NCBI RefSeq assembly: GCF_937873725.1
Contig: NZ_CALMYY010000088.1
Location: 1-64,000, forward strand
Length of the DNA: 64,000 nt
Reading direction: 5' to 3'
Source: an uncultured Dietzia sp.
GTDB taxonomy: Bacteria > Actinomycetota > Actinomycetes > Mycobacteriales > Mycobacteriaceae
In this document: one piece after another, positions 20,223 through 29,710 of the stretch
Layout: each line of letters begins with the position of its first letter
How positions within the stretch are numbered: the stretch's first letter is position 1
The notes under the pieces: generated by a model
What the model was told of the DNA's origin: nothing
Databases searched by the model: none
What the model saw: only the letters and a program-made list of their open reading frames with translations
Program-made: the position numbers and the translations under genes

Positions 20223-21617
20223 TCAGGCGTCGGCGTCCTGCTCGTCAGTGCTGTCGTCCTCGGTCCCGGCCTCGGCGGAGTCGGCGTTCCGGTCCTCGCG
20301 CGAGCCGAAGAACTCGGTGGTGTCGACGGTGTTGCCGTCGGTGTCCTGGACCGTCACCTGGGAGATCACGTCGGCCAGGGCCTTGGAACGGCGGACGTCG
20401 GAGAACAGCGAACCGAGCTGGCCGGCCTGCTGGATCTGCTGGACGAACTGGTTCGGGTCCATGCCGTAGCGCTGAGCCTGGAACATGATGTGCTGGGTGA
20501 GCTCCTCCTGGGAGACCTCGGTCGAGGCCTCCTCGGCCACGGCGTCCAGCAGGAGCTGGCTGCGGATGGCGCGGGCGGCACCCTCGCGGGTCTCGGCCTC
20601 GAAGGTCTCGCGGTCGGTGCCCTCGGCGGCGAGCGCCTGGTCGAGGATCGACGGATCCCCGCCGAACTGGTCGATCAGCTGGTGCATCTGGGCGTGCGCC
20701 TCGGACTCGACCACGGACTCCGGGGTCGGGATGTCGGTCGCGTCGATGAGCGCGTCCAGGACCTTGTCCCGGATCTCGCCCGCGAGGCCGGCCCTGGCCT
20801 GCTGCGCGACCTTCTCCGCGAGGTCCGCCTTGAGCTCGTCCAGGGTGTCGAACTCGCTCGCCATCTGGGCGAAGTCGTCGTCGGCCTCGGGGAGCTCGCG
20901 CTCCTTCACGGACTGGACGGTCACGGTGATGATCGCCTCCTTGCCCGCGTGGTCTCCCGCGACGAGGGCGGAGGGGAACTCCTTGGACTCGCCGGCCTTG
21001 AGGCCGTCGACGGCGGCGTCGAGTCCGTCGACGAGCGTGCCCGATCCGAGCTCGTAGGACAGGCCCTCCGTCGAGGCCTCGTCGACGGGCTCACCGTCGA
21101 CGGTGGCGGCCAGGTCCACGGAGAGGAAGTCGCCCTCCTTGGCACCGCGCTCGACGCCCTTGAGGGTGCCGAACCGGGCGCGGAGGTTGTCGAGCTCCGC
21201 GTCGACGGCGGCGTCGTCGGTGGCGGGGGCCTCGACGGTGACCGACAGGTCGGAGTAGGTCGGCAGGGTGATCTCGGGACGCACGTCCACCTCGGCGGTG
21301 AACTCCACCACGTCGCCGTCCTCGAGCCTGGTGACCTCGATGTCGGGCTGCGCGAGGACCTTGAGGTCGTGCTCGTCGACGGCCTGGCTGTACCGGGTCG
21401 GGATCATGTCGTTGACGACCTGCTCGAGCACGGCCGGGCGACCGATCCGCGCCTCGAGGAGCTTGGCCGGGGCCTTGCCGGGCCGGAATCCGGAGATGTT
21501 GACCTGGCCGGCGAGCGACTTGTACGCCTTGGCGAAGTCCGCCTCGAGCTCGGCGAACGGCACCTCCACCGTGACCTTGACCCGGGTCGGGTTCAGCTGC
21601 TCGACAGTGCTCTTCAC
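20223..21617 (-). CDS. tig: Trigger factor (ribosome-bound chaperone)
   Basis: Ribosome-associated folding chaperone with peptidyl-prolyl isomerase activity, 464 residues. The N-terminal ribosome-binding domain holds the signature GFRPGKAP near residues 43-50. An FKBP-type PPIase domain follows (about 155-235, with KEGDFLSVDLAATVDGEP), then the helical chaperone arms and an acidic Asp/Glu-rich tail. The GTG start follows TAGGAG. It precedes clpP1P2 on the same strand, as in mycobacteria. Confidence 0.97.
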   Translation of the reverse strand: MKSTVEQLNPTRVKVTVEVPFAELEADFAKAYKSLAGQVNISGFRPGKAPAKLLEARIGRPAVLEQVVNDMIPTRYSQAVDEHDLKVLAQPDIEVTRLEDGDVVEFTAEVDVRPEITLPTYSDLSVTVEAPATDDAAVDAELDNLRARFGTLKGVERGAKEGDFLSVDLAATVDGEPVDEASTEGLSYELGSGTLVDGLDAAVDGLKAGESKEFPSALVAGDHAGKEAIITVTVQSVKERELPEADDDFAQMASEFDTLDELKADLAEKVAQQARAGLAGEIRDKVLDALIDATDIPTPESVVESEAHAQMHQLIDQFGGDPSILDQALAAEGTDRETFEAETREGAARAIRSQLLLDAVAEEASTEVSQEELTQHIMFQAQRYGMDPNQFVQQIQQAGQLGSLFSDVRRSKALADVISQVTVQDTDGNTVDTTEFFGSREDRNADSAEAGTEDDSTDEQDADA

Positions 21618-21670
21618 GGTGATGATCTCCTAGGGAAGTCGTGTGGGGTTCGTGTGTGTTCGGGCTCCGC

Positions 21671-21747
21671 TGGTCGGGATGACAGGATTCGAACCTGCGA
21701 CCCTCCGCTCCCAAAGCGGATGCGCTACCAAGCTGCGCCACATCCCG
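21671..21747 (-). tRNA. tRNA-Pro (TGG)
   Basis: A 77-nt cloverleaf on the minus strand. The acceptor stem is CGGGATG / CATCCCG, the D arm is GGCGCAGCTTGGTAGCGC, the anticodon loop is TTTGGGA with TGG, and the T loop is TTCGAATC. The discriminator A is followed by an encoded CCA. Confidence 0.96.
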
Positions 21748-21946
21748 GTGAGTCGCGCGGCCGACCATCCCGCGCCGTGCGCGGGAAACCTGCCGGGCCG
21801 CCAAACCAACTCGCCCAGTGTACGACAGGGCCGGATCAGGACAGATTCCGCGTTCTCGCCCCGGGAGTTGGGGGCGCCGCGACGGTCCGGTAGTCTTGTC
21901 GAAGCGCGAGCGGGACGGGGAAGAACTCCCAGGTCACGCCGCTGAT

Positions 21947-22020
21947 GCGGGTGTAGCTTAATGGTAAAGCCCCTGCCTTCCAAGCAGGCTACGCGGGTTC
22001 GATTCCCGTCACCCGCTCCA
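21947..22020 (+). tRNA. tRNA-Gly (TCC)
   Basis: A 74-nt cloverleaf. The acceptor stem is GCGGGTG / CACCCGC, the anticodon arm is CTGCC-TTCCAAG with TCC, the T loop is TTCGATT, the discriminator is T, and CCA is encoded. Confidence 0.96.
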
Positions 22021-22064
22021 TCCTCCCCGGGTCCCCGGCCGCGCCCCGGACCGCGGGACCCCCG

Positions 22065-22889
22065 TCACCCCGACTGACACGTCGGACACCAGAACAGGGT
22101 CCGCGCCTCCATCGTCTGCAGGCGGATGTCGTCACCGCACACCCGGCACGGCCACCCGTCGCGCTGGTAGACGTAGTTCCGTGGCCGGTCGGCGCCCCGC
22201 CGCGGGACGTCGCCGTGGTCGTGTTCCGGCCTGATCGTGACGATCCCGCCCGTCTCCGCCCCCACCGCCATCAGCGCCACGAGGTCGTCCCAGAGCCCAC
22301 GGAACTCCCCCTCCCGCATCGTCGCGCCTGGCCGGAACGGCTCGAGGCCGCCCCGGAACAGCGCCTCGGCGCGGTAGACGTTGCCCACCCCCGCCAGCAC
22401 CTTCTGGTCCATGAGCAGGGCACCGATCGGGCGGGAGCTGCGCCGGATCCGCTCCCAGGCCCGCCCGGGGTCGGCCGCCGGGTCAAGCGGGTCGGGCCCC
22501 AGGCGGTCGCGGACCTCGGCCACCGCCTCCTCCCCGAGCACCTCGCACCGGGTCGGGCCCCGGAGATCCACGTTGTGCGCCGGGCCGTTCCCGGTCGCCG
22601 ATCCGACCCGCATGCGCACCTGCCCCACGGGGTCGGGCGGGTTCTGCCCCTCGGGCACGAGGTGGGAGTCGAAGAAGCCGTAGAGGCCGAGGTGCACGTG
22701 GACGGCCAGGCCACCCTCGTAGTGGTGGAACAGGTGCTTGCCGGTCGCGGTGGCCCGCTCGAAGTGGCGACCGTCGACCAGGACGTGGTCGGCGAACCGC
22801 CCCTGCGGGCTGGACACGCGGACGGGCCCGCCCGCGAAGTACCCGGTGTGCAGGCGGGCCAGTCGGTGGAGGGTGTGCCCCTCAGGCAC
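22065..22889 (-). CDS. Fpg/Nei-family DNA glycosylase/AP lyase
   Basis: Base-excision repair enzyme of 274 residues. The MPEGHT start supplies the catalytic Pro2/Glu3, helix-two-turn-helix residues are in VLAGVGNVYRAEALF, and a C-terminal zinc finger has the cysteines CRVCGD and CPTCQ. The PEGH start and overall layout fit the Nei (endonuclease VIII) side, like Rv2464c, which also lies next to rpiB. The substrate (oxidised pyrimidines rather than 8-oxoguanine) is inferred from that similarity. Confidence 0.92.
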   Translation of the reverse strand: MPEGHTLHRLARLHTGYFAGGPVRVSSPQGRFADHVLVDGRHFERATATGKHLFHHYEGGLAVHVHLGLYGFFDSHLVPEGQNPPDPVGQVRMRVGSATGNGPAHNVDLRGPTRCEVLGEEAVAEVRDRLGPDPLDPAADPGRAWERIRRSSRPIGALLMDQKVLAGVGNVYRAEALFRGGLEPFRPGATMREGEFRGLWDDLVALMAVGAETGGIVTIRPEHDHGDVPRRGADRPRNYVYQRDGWPCRVCGDDIRLQTMEARTLFWCPTCQSG

Positions 22890-22922
22890 GGACGGACTCG
22901 GGCACGGGCACTGTGGCTCCCG

Positions 22923-23396
22923 TCAGGCGCCGGGGACGGGCGGGGCCTGACGGGTGCGCTCGTACTCGGCGAGGATGTCGATGCGCCGCTGGTGGCGCTC
23001 GGCCTCGGACCACGCCTGGTCGAGGAACGCGTCGACGATCGCCAGCGCCTCCTCCTGCGAGTGCATGCGCCCGCCGATGCCGATCAGCTGGGCGTTGTTG
23101 TGCTCGCGGGCCAGCCGCGCGGTCTCGGGGCTCCACGCCAGCGCGCAGCGGGCGCCGGGCACCTTGTTCGCGGCGATCTGCTCGCCGTTCCCCGAGCCGC
23201 CCAACACGATGCCCAGGCTGCCGGGGTCCGCGACGGTCTTGGCCGCGGCGTCGATGCAGAAGGCCGGGTAGTCGTCCTCCGCGTCGTAGGTGTGGGCGCC
23301 ACAGTCCACGACCTCGTGGCCCGCGGCCTTGAGGTGCTCGGCAATGACGTTCTTGGTCTCGAAGCCGGCGTGGTCCGCCCCCAGGTAGATGCGCAT
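22923..23396 (-). CDS. rpiB: Ribose-5-phosphate isomerase B
   Basis: Interconverts ribose-5-phosphate and ribulose-5-phosphate in the pentose phosphate pathway. The 157-residue RpiB/LacAB fold starts MRIYLGADHAGFETK. The substrate loop GGSGNGEQIAANKVPG carries a Glu (about residue 72) where E. coli RpiB uses a Cys; the Glu-type site is known for the mycobacterial enzyme. It lies 33 nt from the Nei gene and is probably co-transcribed with it. Confidence 0.95.
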   Translation of the reverse strand: MRIYLGADHAGFETKNVIAEHLKAAGHEVVDCGAHTYDAEDDYPAFCIDAAAKTVADPGSLGIVLGGSGNGEQIAANKVPGARCALAWSPETARLAREHNNAQLIGIGGRMHSQEEALAIVDAFLDQAWSEAERHQRRIDILAEYERTRQAPPVPGA

Positions 23397-23490
23397 GGCG
23401 GCGATTCTGCCACGCGCGGTCGTCGAACCCGGTGCGGGTGGACCCGCGGATCACCCCGCCCCGGATGCGCCGCCTCCCGAGCCCCCCTGA

Positions 23491-23594
23491 CTTGCGCTGG
23501 CCGACCGCCCGGAATCGGCCGACCTACGCTGCCGGAGAGGACCCGACACGCAGCGTAAGCCGGAAGGGCAGCGCAAGCCGGAAGGGCAGCGTCA
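23491..23594 (-). repeat. Dispersed intergenic repeat family, locus B
   Basis: Two forward copies (CTTGCGCTGG at 23491-23500, CCTACGCTGCCGG at 23523-23535) face tandem 18-bp opposite-facing units, CAGCGYAAGCCGGAAGGG, at 23551-23568 and 23569-23586. A third partial unit at 23587-23594 supplies the stop codon of the DsbA-like gene. The core is shared with loci A (11523-11676) and C (40051-40170). Confidence 0.8.
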
Positions 23595-24218
23595 GTCGAA
23601 CCGGGGGGACTCGGTGCGGGACCGCTTGAGCTCGAAGAAGTACGGGTACCCGGCCAGCAGGGCGGCGCCGTCGAACACCCTCCCCGCGTCCTCGCCCCGC
23701 GGGATGCGGGTGAGGACGGGCCCGAAGAACGCGGCGCCGTCGACGTGGATCACCGGGGTCCCCACCTCGTCGCCCACCGGGTCCATGCCGCGGTGGTGGG
23801 AGGCGCGCAGCTCGTCGTCGTACTCGTCCGTCCCCGCGGCGGCGGCGAGGTCGGCGTCCAGGCCCGCCGCCTCGAGCGCCTCGGCGATCACGGTCGGGTC
23901 CTCGATCCCCCGCCCCTGGTCGTGGATGCGGGTCCAGAGCTCGGTGTACAGCGGACCCAGGGCCTCCTGGCCGTGACGCCGGGCGGCGGCGATCGCCACG
24001 CGGACCGGCCCCCAGCCACGCTCCATCAGCTCGAGGTACTCCTCGGGCAGGTCGCGGCCGTCGTTGAGGACCGACAGGCTCATGACGTTCCAGGTCAGCT
24101 CGATGTGGCGGACCTTCTCCACCTCGAGGATCCAGCGGCTGGTCACCCACGCGAACGGGCACAGCGGGTCAAACCAGAAGTCGACGGAACGGGCGGTGGA
24201 CGGCGTGGTCGATGTCAT
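23592..24218 (-). CDS. DsbA-like oxidoreductase (Rv2466c/mycoredoxin-2 type)
   Basis: A thioredoxin-fold DsbA-family protein of 208 residues, cytosolic by lack of a signal peptide. The N-terminal [17 protein letters not shown] contains the active-site Cys. The C-x-x-C of Rv2466c (CPWC) is CPFA here, so only the first cysteine is present. The cis-Pro region [17 protein letters not shown] and a conserved [10 protein letters not shown] tail also match that family, which uses mycothiol. The start at 24216-24218 or three codons earlier (24227) cannot be decided. The stop codon lies inside repeat locus B. Confidence 0.85.
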   Translation of the reverse strand: MTSTTPSTARSVDFWFDPLCPFAWVTSRWILEVEKVRHIELTWNVMSLSVLNDGRDLPEEYLELMERGWGPVRVAIAAARRHGQEALGPLYTELWTRIHDQGRGIEDPTVIAEALEAAGLDADLAAAAGTDEYDDELRASHHRGMDPVGDEVGTPVIHVDGAAFFGPVLTRIPRGEDAGRVFDGAALLAGYPYFFELKRSRTESPRFD

Positions 24219-24312
24219 GTCCCCCATCTTCCCGGTCGCGGACCCCCACCGCCACCACCGGGGCTGGTAGGACTGGAGCGGTAGCCCACCCCCAGAACCG
24301 AGGTCACCCACG

Positions 24313-26925
24313 ATGCGCTCCCTCAATCTCACCCGCGCCGACGCCGCCGCCCGCTCGGAGGTGCTCGACGTGGAGTCGTACGACGTGGACATCGACCTCA
24401 CCGACGGTGGCGGCGGCCCGGGGTCGGAGACGTTCCGGTCGCGGACCGTGGTGCGCTTCTCCTGCGCCCGTCCGGGCGCGGAGACGTTCATCGACCTGCG
24501 GTCGGCGCGGATCAGGTCCGCGACCCTGAACGGCCGGGAACTGGTCGCCGCCGGGGAGGACGAGCGGTACGACGACGAGGACGGGCTGACGCTCCCCGAC
24601 CTCCAGTCGACCAACGAGCTCGTGGTGGACGCCGACCTGGCGTACACCACGACCGGCGAGGGCCTGCACCGGATGGTCGACCCGGTGGACGGGCAGGTGT
24701 ACCTCTACTCGCAGTTCGAGACGGCGGACGCCAAGCGCGTCTTCGCCTGCTTCGACCAACCCGACCTCAAGGCCCGCTATGCGCTCACGGTGACCGCTCC
24801 CGAGTCGTGGGTGGTTGTGGCCAACACGCTGGCGCAGGAGTCGCCCGCCGCGGGTGGCGGGGTGGTGCACCGCTTCGCCCCCACCGAGATCATGTCGACG
24901 TACCTGGTCGCCCTCATCGCCGGCCCCTACCACGTGGTGGAGGACGCCTACACCGACGAGCACGGCACCATTCCACTACGGCTGTTGTGCCGGGCCTCGC
25001 TGGCCGAGCACCTGGACGCCGACCGCCTGTTCGCCGAGACCAAGGAGGGCTTCGGCTTCTACCACCGCGAGTTCGGGCTGCCGTACGCGTTCGGCAAGTA
25101 CGACCAGATCTTCGTCCCCGAGTTCAACGCCGGGGCCATGGAGAACGCCGGCGCGGTGACCTTCCTCGAGGACTACGTCTTCCGGTCCCGGGTCACCGGC
25201 TACCGCTACGAGCGGCGCAACGAGACGATCCTGCACGAGATGGCCCACATGTGGTTCGGGGACCTGGTGACCATGCGGTGGTGGGACGACCTGTGGCTCA
25301 ACGAGTCGTTCGCGACCTTCGCCTCCGTGCTCGCCCAGGTGGACGCCACCCGGTACACCGACGCGTGGACCACCTTCGCGAACGTGGAGAAGTCATGGGC
25401 CTACCGTCAGGATCAGCTGCCCTCCACCCACCCCGTGGCCGCGGACATGACGGACCTGGAGACGGTCGAGGCGAACTTCGACGGCATCACCTACGCCAAG
25501 GGCGCCTCCGTCCTCAAGCAGCTCGTGGCCTACGTCGGTCGCGAGCCGTTTCTCGCCGGGCTGCGCGCGTACTTCGCCGAGCACGCCTTCGGCAACGCCC
25601 AGTTCGACGACCTGCTGTCCGCCCTGGAGAAGTCCTCGGGCCGCGACCTGTCCGGCTGGGCCGACCAGTGGCTCCGGACCACCGGCATCAACCCGGTCGC
25701 GGTCGAGATCACGACGTCGGCCGGGGGCGGGGCCGCCGGAACCATCTCCGAGCTGACCGTGGTCCAGGGCCCGGCCGCCCCGGGCGCCGGGGAGCTGCGC
25801 ACCCACCGATTGGGCGTCGGCCTCTACAGCCGTGATGCCTCGGGGGCGCTGGTGCGGACCGCGCGGTCCGAGCTGGACGTCCACGACGCGCGGACCCCGG
25901 TCCCCGACCTGGCCGGGCACCCCGTGCCCGAGCTGGTGCTGCCGAACGACGACGACCTCACCTACTGCTCGGTGCGGCTCGACGCGCACTCCCTGGACAC
26001 CGTGCTGGCCTCCCTCGAGGACATCGCCGACCCCCTCGCTCGGACCCTGTGCTGGTCGGCGTTGTGGGAGATGACGAGGGAGGCGCGGCTGCCCGCCCGT
26101 CGATTCGTGGAGGTGGTCTCGCGGGCCGCTCCGCGCGAGTCGCACATCGGTGTGGTGCAGCGCGTCCTGGCGCAGGCGCAGACCGCGCTGGCGAGGTACG
26201 CCGACCCGGACTGGGCGGCGGCCACCGGGTGGCCGCGGTTCTCCTCGGCGATGCTCGCCGCGGCCCGCGACGCCGAGGCGGGATCGGATCACCAGCTCGC
26301 CTTCCTCACCGCGCTGTGCGCCTGCCCGATCGGCACCGACCAGGGGCGGGTGCTGGCGGCGCTCCTCGACGCGGGCGCCGACGAGGCGGGGCTGCCCGGC
26401 CTGGCCGTCGACACCGACCTGCGCTGGACCGTCCTCACCGCGCTGGTCGCGGCCGGCGCCGAGGCCGGCGACCGGATCGACGCCGAGTTGGCCGCCGACG
26501 ACACCGCGGGCGGAGCCCGGCGGGCCGCCACCGCGCGCGCCGCCCGCCCCACCGTCGGCGCCAAGGAGGAGGCCGAGGCACTGCTCCTGCGGACCGGGCC
26601 GGACGCGCCGAGCAACGCGATCGTCCGCGCGACGCTCCTCGGGCTGGACCTGCCCGGCCACGAGCACCTGCTCACCGGCGTGGCCGAGCGCTACCTGGAC
26701 GACGTGACCGCGCTCTGGGCCGCCCGCCCCGGCGACCTCGCCCAGACCGTGGCCGAGGGGATCTTCCCCTCGTGGGCCGTGGACCCCGGGAGTGTCGAGC
26801 GGTTCCGGGCCGTCGTCGCCGACGACTCCCACCCGGCGGCCCTGCGCCGGATCATCTCGGAGCAGACCGCGGACATGATCCGGGCGCTGGCCGCCCGCGC
26901 CGTCGACACCGCCGAATCCGGGTAG
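24313..26925 (+). CDS. pepN: Aminopeptidase N (M1 family)
   Basis: Zinc metallopeptidase removing N-terminal residues from peptides, 870 residues. The GAMEN exopeptidase motif is near residue 274, the zinc motif HEMAH near residue 308 with the third ligand in WLNESFATF, and the ERAP1-like C-terminal domain follows. The N-terminus ([20 protein letters not shown]) matches the actinobacterial cytosolic PepN group. The position beside the DsbA-like gene parallels Rv2466c-Rv2467. Confidence 0.96.
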   Translation: MRSLNLTRADAAARSEVLDVESYDVDIDLTDGGGGPGSETFRSRTVVRFSCARPGAETFIDLRSARIRSATLNGRELVAAGEDERYDDEDGLTLPDLQSTNELVVDADLAYTTTGEGLHRMVDPVDGQVYLYSQFETADAKRVFACFDQPDLKARYALTVTAPESWVVVANTLAQESPAAGGGVVHRFAPTEIMSTYLVALIAGPYHVVEDAYTDEHGTIPLRLLCRASLAEHLDADRLFAETKEGFGFYHREFGLPYAFGKYDQIFVPEFNAGAMENAGAVTFLEDYVFRSRVTGYRYERRNETILHEMAHMWFGDLVTMRWWDDLWLNESFATFASVLAQVDATRYTDAWTTFANVEKSWAYRQDQLPSTHPVAADMTDLETVEANFDGITYAKGASVLKQLVAYVGREPFLAGLRAYFAEHAFGNAQFDDLLSALEKSSGRDLSGWADQWLRTTGINPVAVEITTSAGGGAAGTISELTVVQGPAAPGAGELRTHRLGVGLYSRDASGALVRTARSELDVHDARTPVPDLAGHPVPELVLPNDDDLTYCSVRLDAHSLDTVLASLEDIADPLARTLCWSALWEMTREARLPARRFVEVVSRAAPRESHIGVVQRVLAQAQTALARYADPDWAAATGWPRFSSAMLAAARDAEAGSDHQLAFLTALCACPIGTDQGRVLAALLDAGADEAGLPGLAVDTDLRWTVLTALVAAGAEAGDRIDAELAADDTAGGARRAATARAARPTVGAKEEAEALLLRTGPDAPSNAIVRATLLGLDLPGHEHLLTGVAERYLDDVTALWAARPGDLAQTVAEGIFPSWAVDPGSVERFRAVVADDSHPAALRRIISEQTADMIRALAARAVDTAESG

Positions 26926-27032
26926 TCCGGGCCTGCCGGACACGGGGTGGCGATCCTCGGCGGATACGCGTCCGCCCCTCCGGCATCACGTGCCAGAATC
27001 ACCGGTCAGGAGAGTCGGCGCGCCGCGCGGGC

Positions 27033-27046
27033 CCTGACCGGTCAGG
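27033..27046. promoter_or_regulatory. Palindrome CCTGACCGGTCAGG upstream of a lipoprotein gene
   Basis: A perfect 14-bp palindrome ends 7 nt before the GTG start. Half of it (ACCGGTCAGGAGA) also occurs as an identical 13-bp direct repeat at 27001-27013, 36 bp upstream. The downstream copy contains the AGGAG ribosome site, so a bound protein or RNA hairpin would block translation initiation. Confidence 0.4.
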
Positions 27047-27053
27047 AGAACCC

Positions 27054-28490
27054 GTGCCCAGCGCTCATTCCTCCGCACGCTCGCGGTGGTCCCGCCGCCC
27101 GGGAGCGGCCACCGCCGCTGCGGTGACCGCCCTGCTCCTGGTGGCGTCCGGCTGTGCGACGCCCTCCCCTGACGGGGGAGACCCGCCGGGGCCGGTGCCC
27201 GAGGCGGTCCTGGTGGGCGAGTCGCTCGACGCCCCGAGCGCGCTCTCCCTCCGGCCGGGGACCACCGAGCTCTGGGTGACCAACTCCGGCGACGACTCGC
27301 TCACCGTGATCGACCTCGCCGATCCGGCGGCCAGCCGGGGCCTGCGGGACGGGTACGGGGAGCATTTCACCGCCCGGCCGTCGGGGATCGCGTTCAACGA
27401 GGACGGGTCGTTCTTCGCCGTGTCGAACGACTCCACCAACGAGGTCCGCGACATGGAGTTCGTGCTCAACCCGGAGCGGGACGCCCACTTCCGCAACAAC
27501 AACTTCATGGGGCCGACCCTGTTCTCCCCCGACACGTTCGCCCGGGCGGGACAGAACAAGGACTATCTGGACGACTGGCCCCAGCCGGGGCTCAGCCACG
27601 ACCCCCCGGACGACATCCCCCGGCACCAGTGCCCGGTCGAGTACTGGTCCGAGTCCATCTCCCGCTGCGTCTGGCCGCGGCAGGGCAGCCACCTCGACAT
27701 GCTGCACGGCAACCCGCTCAGCACGGGCATCGTCCACGACTCGGTCAACGGGTACTTCGTGCTGGACGGGTGCGGGGTCGGCGACACGGCGGGCGGGTGC
27801 AGCGGTCCGGGCCACGTGGCCCGGATCGATTTCAACCGCGACCACCAGGAGGGCAACGGCTTCCACGGGGACGGCACCACCAGGCGCTACATCGACCTGC
27901 CCTACGAGCGCGTGGACGGCGTCCCCAGCGGGATGATGACCCGCGGCGGGTGGGTGTACTACTCCGACACCGGCGCGGGCGTGGTCCGCCGGTTCCAGCC
28001 GGACAGCGGGCGCGCCGAGGTCATGGTCGCCAACTGGAACGACTCCCCCGCCGGCCACGGCGAGCACGGCCCCGGCGTGATCGACTGGAGCCACCTCGAG
28101 GACGGCCCCGGGGACGGCGACGACCCGGCCACCGTCCGGACCTGGGTCGCCGAGCACGGCGACCGTGCCGCGATCGACGCCGCCGGCGACCGGTGGATCA
28201 TGCCGCGGGAGACCCTCGCCGAGTACTCGTACGTGTGGGAGTCCACCGTCGAGGACGTCGCGCCCGGGACCGCCGCGCGCCCGTCCGGCCTCGCCGCCGG
28301 CGACGACTCGTGGTTCGTCGCCGACAACGACTCCGGCCGGATCCTCGAGTTCGGCTGGGACGGGTCGCCCGGTCGCGTCCTCGAGACGGGCAGGACGGGC
28401 GTGACGGGGTTGGCCCTGTCCGAGGACGGACGCTCCCTGTACTTCGCCGACGCCGACTCGAACGGGGTCTACGTCGTGCCGCTGGGGTGA
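27054..28490 (+). CDS. Lipoprotein with predicted beta-propeller fold, function unknown
   Basis: A 478-residue exported protein. A basic N-terminus and hydrophobic stretch end in a lipobox (LLVASGC, Cys34), so it is probably lipid-anchored outside the membrane. Repeating motifs such as TTELWVTNSGDDSLTVIDLA, RPSGIAFNEDGSFFAVSNDS and VTGLALSEDGRSLYFADADS recur and suggest beta-propeller blades, as in NHL/YncE-like proteins. Several cysteines in the middle (HQCPVEYWSESISRCVW, GCGVGDTAGGC) could form disulfides. The GTG start follows AGGAG. No ligand can be named. Confidence 0.75.
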   Translation: MPSAHSSARSRWSRRPGAATAAAVTALLLVASGCATPSPDGGDPPGPVPEAVLVGESLDAPSALSLRPGTTELWVTNSGDDSLTVIDLADPAASRGLRDGYGEHFTARPSGIAFNEDGSFFAVSNDSTNEVRDMEFVLNPERDAHFRNNNFMGPTLFSPDTFARAGQNKDYLDDWPQPGLSHDPPDDIPRHQCPVEYWSESISRCVWPRQGSHLDMLHGNPLSTGIVHDSVNGYFVLDGCGVGDTAGGCSGPGHVARIDFNRDHQEGNGFHGDGTTRRYIDLPYERVDGVPSGMMTRGGWVYYSDTGAGVVRRFQPDSGRAEVMVANWNDSPAGHGEHGPGVIDWSHLEDGPGDGDDPATVRTWVAEHGDRAAIDAAGDRWIMPRETLAEYSYVWESTVEDVAPGTAARPSGLAAGDDSWFVADNDSGRILEFGWDGSPGRVLETGRTGVTGLALSEDGRSLYFADADSNGVYVVPLG

Positions 28491-28505
28491 CCGGCCGGCC
28501 GGGTG

Positions 28506-29117
28506 TCAGGCCGCGTCGAGGTAGAGGTAGTCCTCCCAGTGGGGGCCGATCTCGCGCAGCTGGGAGACCAGCCGCCACGTGCGGCCCCTCGGGGCGACCA
28601 GGGGCGCTCGCAGCTCCCAGCCGAGCTCCGAGAGCAGCTTGTCCGCCTTGCGGTGGTTGCAGGGGGCGCAGGAGGCCACGCAGTTCTCCCAGTCGTGGGA
28701 CCCGCCGCGACTGCGGGGGACCACGTGGTCGACCGTCGTGGCCTTGGCGTTGCAGTACCCGCACCGGTGGGAGTCCCGGTACATGAGTGCGGCCCGCGTC
28801 ATGGGCACCTGCGCGCGGTACGGGATCCGCACGTACTCCCGCAGCATGATCACCGAGGGGACGCGCACCGCCGTGCCCACGGAGCGGACCAGGACCTCGG
28901 TGGGATGGTCGTGGACGACGACGGCCTTCCCGCCCAGCAGCATCACCACCGCCCGTCGCGCGGGAAGAGCGGTGAGCGCCTCGTATCCCGCGTTGAGCAG
29001 CAGTACGCGGGGCGCGGAGGCCAGCGGAGCGGCCGGTCCGGGCACGCGCTCGAGTAGGGCCGGGGGCCGTGGACCCCGTTGTCGGCCCTCCGGGTTCTCG
29101 CGCACCGCTGTGCCCAT
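28506..29117 (-). CDS. HNH endonuclease family protein
   Basis: A 203-residue protein with a complete HNH module: Cys119 and Cys122 (HRCGYC), the metal-binding Asp130-His131 (VDHVVPRSRGG), Asn145, then Cys150, Cys153, Asn154 and His155 (CAPCNHRK). The N-terminal half (LLLNAGYEALTALPARRAV) is typical of the widespread actinobacterial HNH family next to glbO (Rv2469c in M. tuberculosis). A nuclease is likely from the motifs, but the biological role is unknown. A GGAGA site precedes the ATG. Confidence 0.9.
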   Translation of the reverse strand: MGTAVRENPEGRQRGPRPPALLERVPGPAAPLASAPRVLLLNAGYEALTALPARRAVVMLLGGKAVVVHDHPTEVLVRSVGTAVRVPSVIMLREYVRIPYRAQVPMTRAALMYRDSHRCGYCNAKATTVDHVVPRSRGGSHDWENCVASCAPCNHRKADKLLSELGWELRAPLVAPRGRTWRLVSQLREIGPHWEDYLYLDAA

Positions 29118-29314
29118 GGATGGTCTCCGCTCGTCTTCTCCGAGCCCAGTGCACCATGCTCAACCGGGCCCGCAGTGAACCTCGCCTGCAACGATGATGC
29201 ACCCTCGATGAACTCTTCGCGCGCCTAACGCGTGACGGAAACCCGGATGCCCGCGTCAGCCCCCGGTCGGCTCGGTCGGACATCCCACCCGGAGCGCACG
29301 GGCATGATGGGGGC

Positions 29315-29710
29315 ATGACGAGCAGTACGTTCTACGACGAGATCGGCGGCGCGGCGACGTTCCGCACGATGGTCCGCGAGTTCTACCGACGGGTGGCCGA
29401 CGACCCGGTGCTGCGGCCGATGTATCCCGAGGAGGACCTCGGCCCGGCCGAGGACCGCCTGCGGATGTTCCTGGAGCAGTACTGGGGCGGCCCGACCACC
29501 TACTCCGAGCAGCGCGGACACCCTCGACTGCGGATGCGGCACAACCCCTACGCGGTGGACCGCGCCGCCCACGACGCGTGGCTCACCCACATGCTCGCCG
29601 CGGTGGACACGATCGACAGCGGGACCCTGGATGACGAACACCGCGCCGCGATGGTCGACTACATGACCCGCGCCGCGGCGATGATGGTCAACACCGCGGA
29701 GGGCTCGTGA
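29315..29710 (+). CDS. glbO: Truncated haemoglobin, group II (HbO)
   Basis: Haem protein that binds O2 and may handle NO or peroxide. The 131-residue 2-on-2 globin has the B10 Tyr (EFYRRV), the proximal His in RMRHNPYAV and a Trp at G8 (AHDAWLTHM), which together mark group II. A CATGAT hexamer (29303-29308) ends 6 nt before the ATG, so the mRNA may be leaderless. The stop overlaps the GTG of the alpha-glucosidase gene (GTGA), the same pairing as Rv2470-Rv2471. Confidence 0.96.
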   Translation: MTSSTFYDEIGGAATFRTMVREFYRRVADDPVLRPMYPEEDLGPAEDRLRMFLEQYWGGPTTYSEQRGHPRLRMRHNPYAVDRAAHDAWLTHMLAAVDTIDSGTLDDEHRAAMVDYMTRAAAMMVNTAEGS

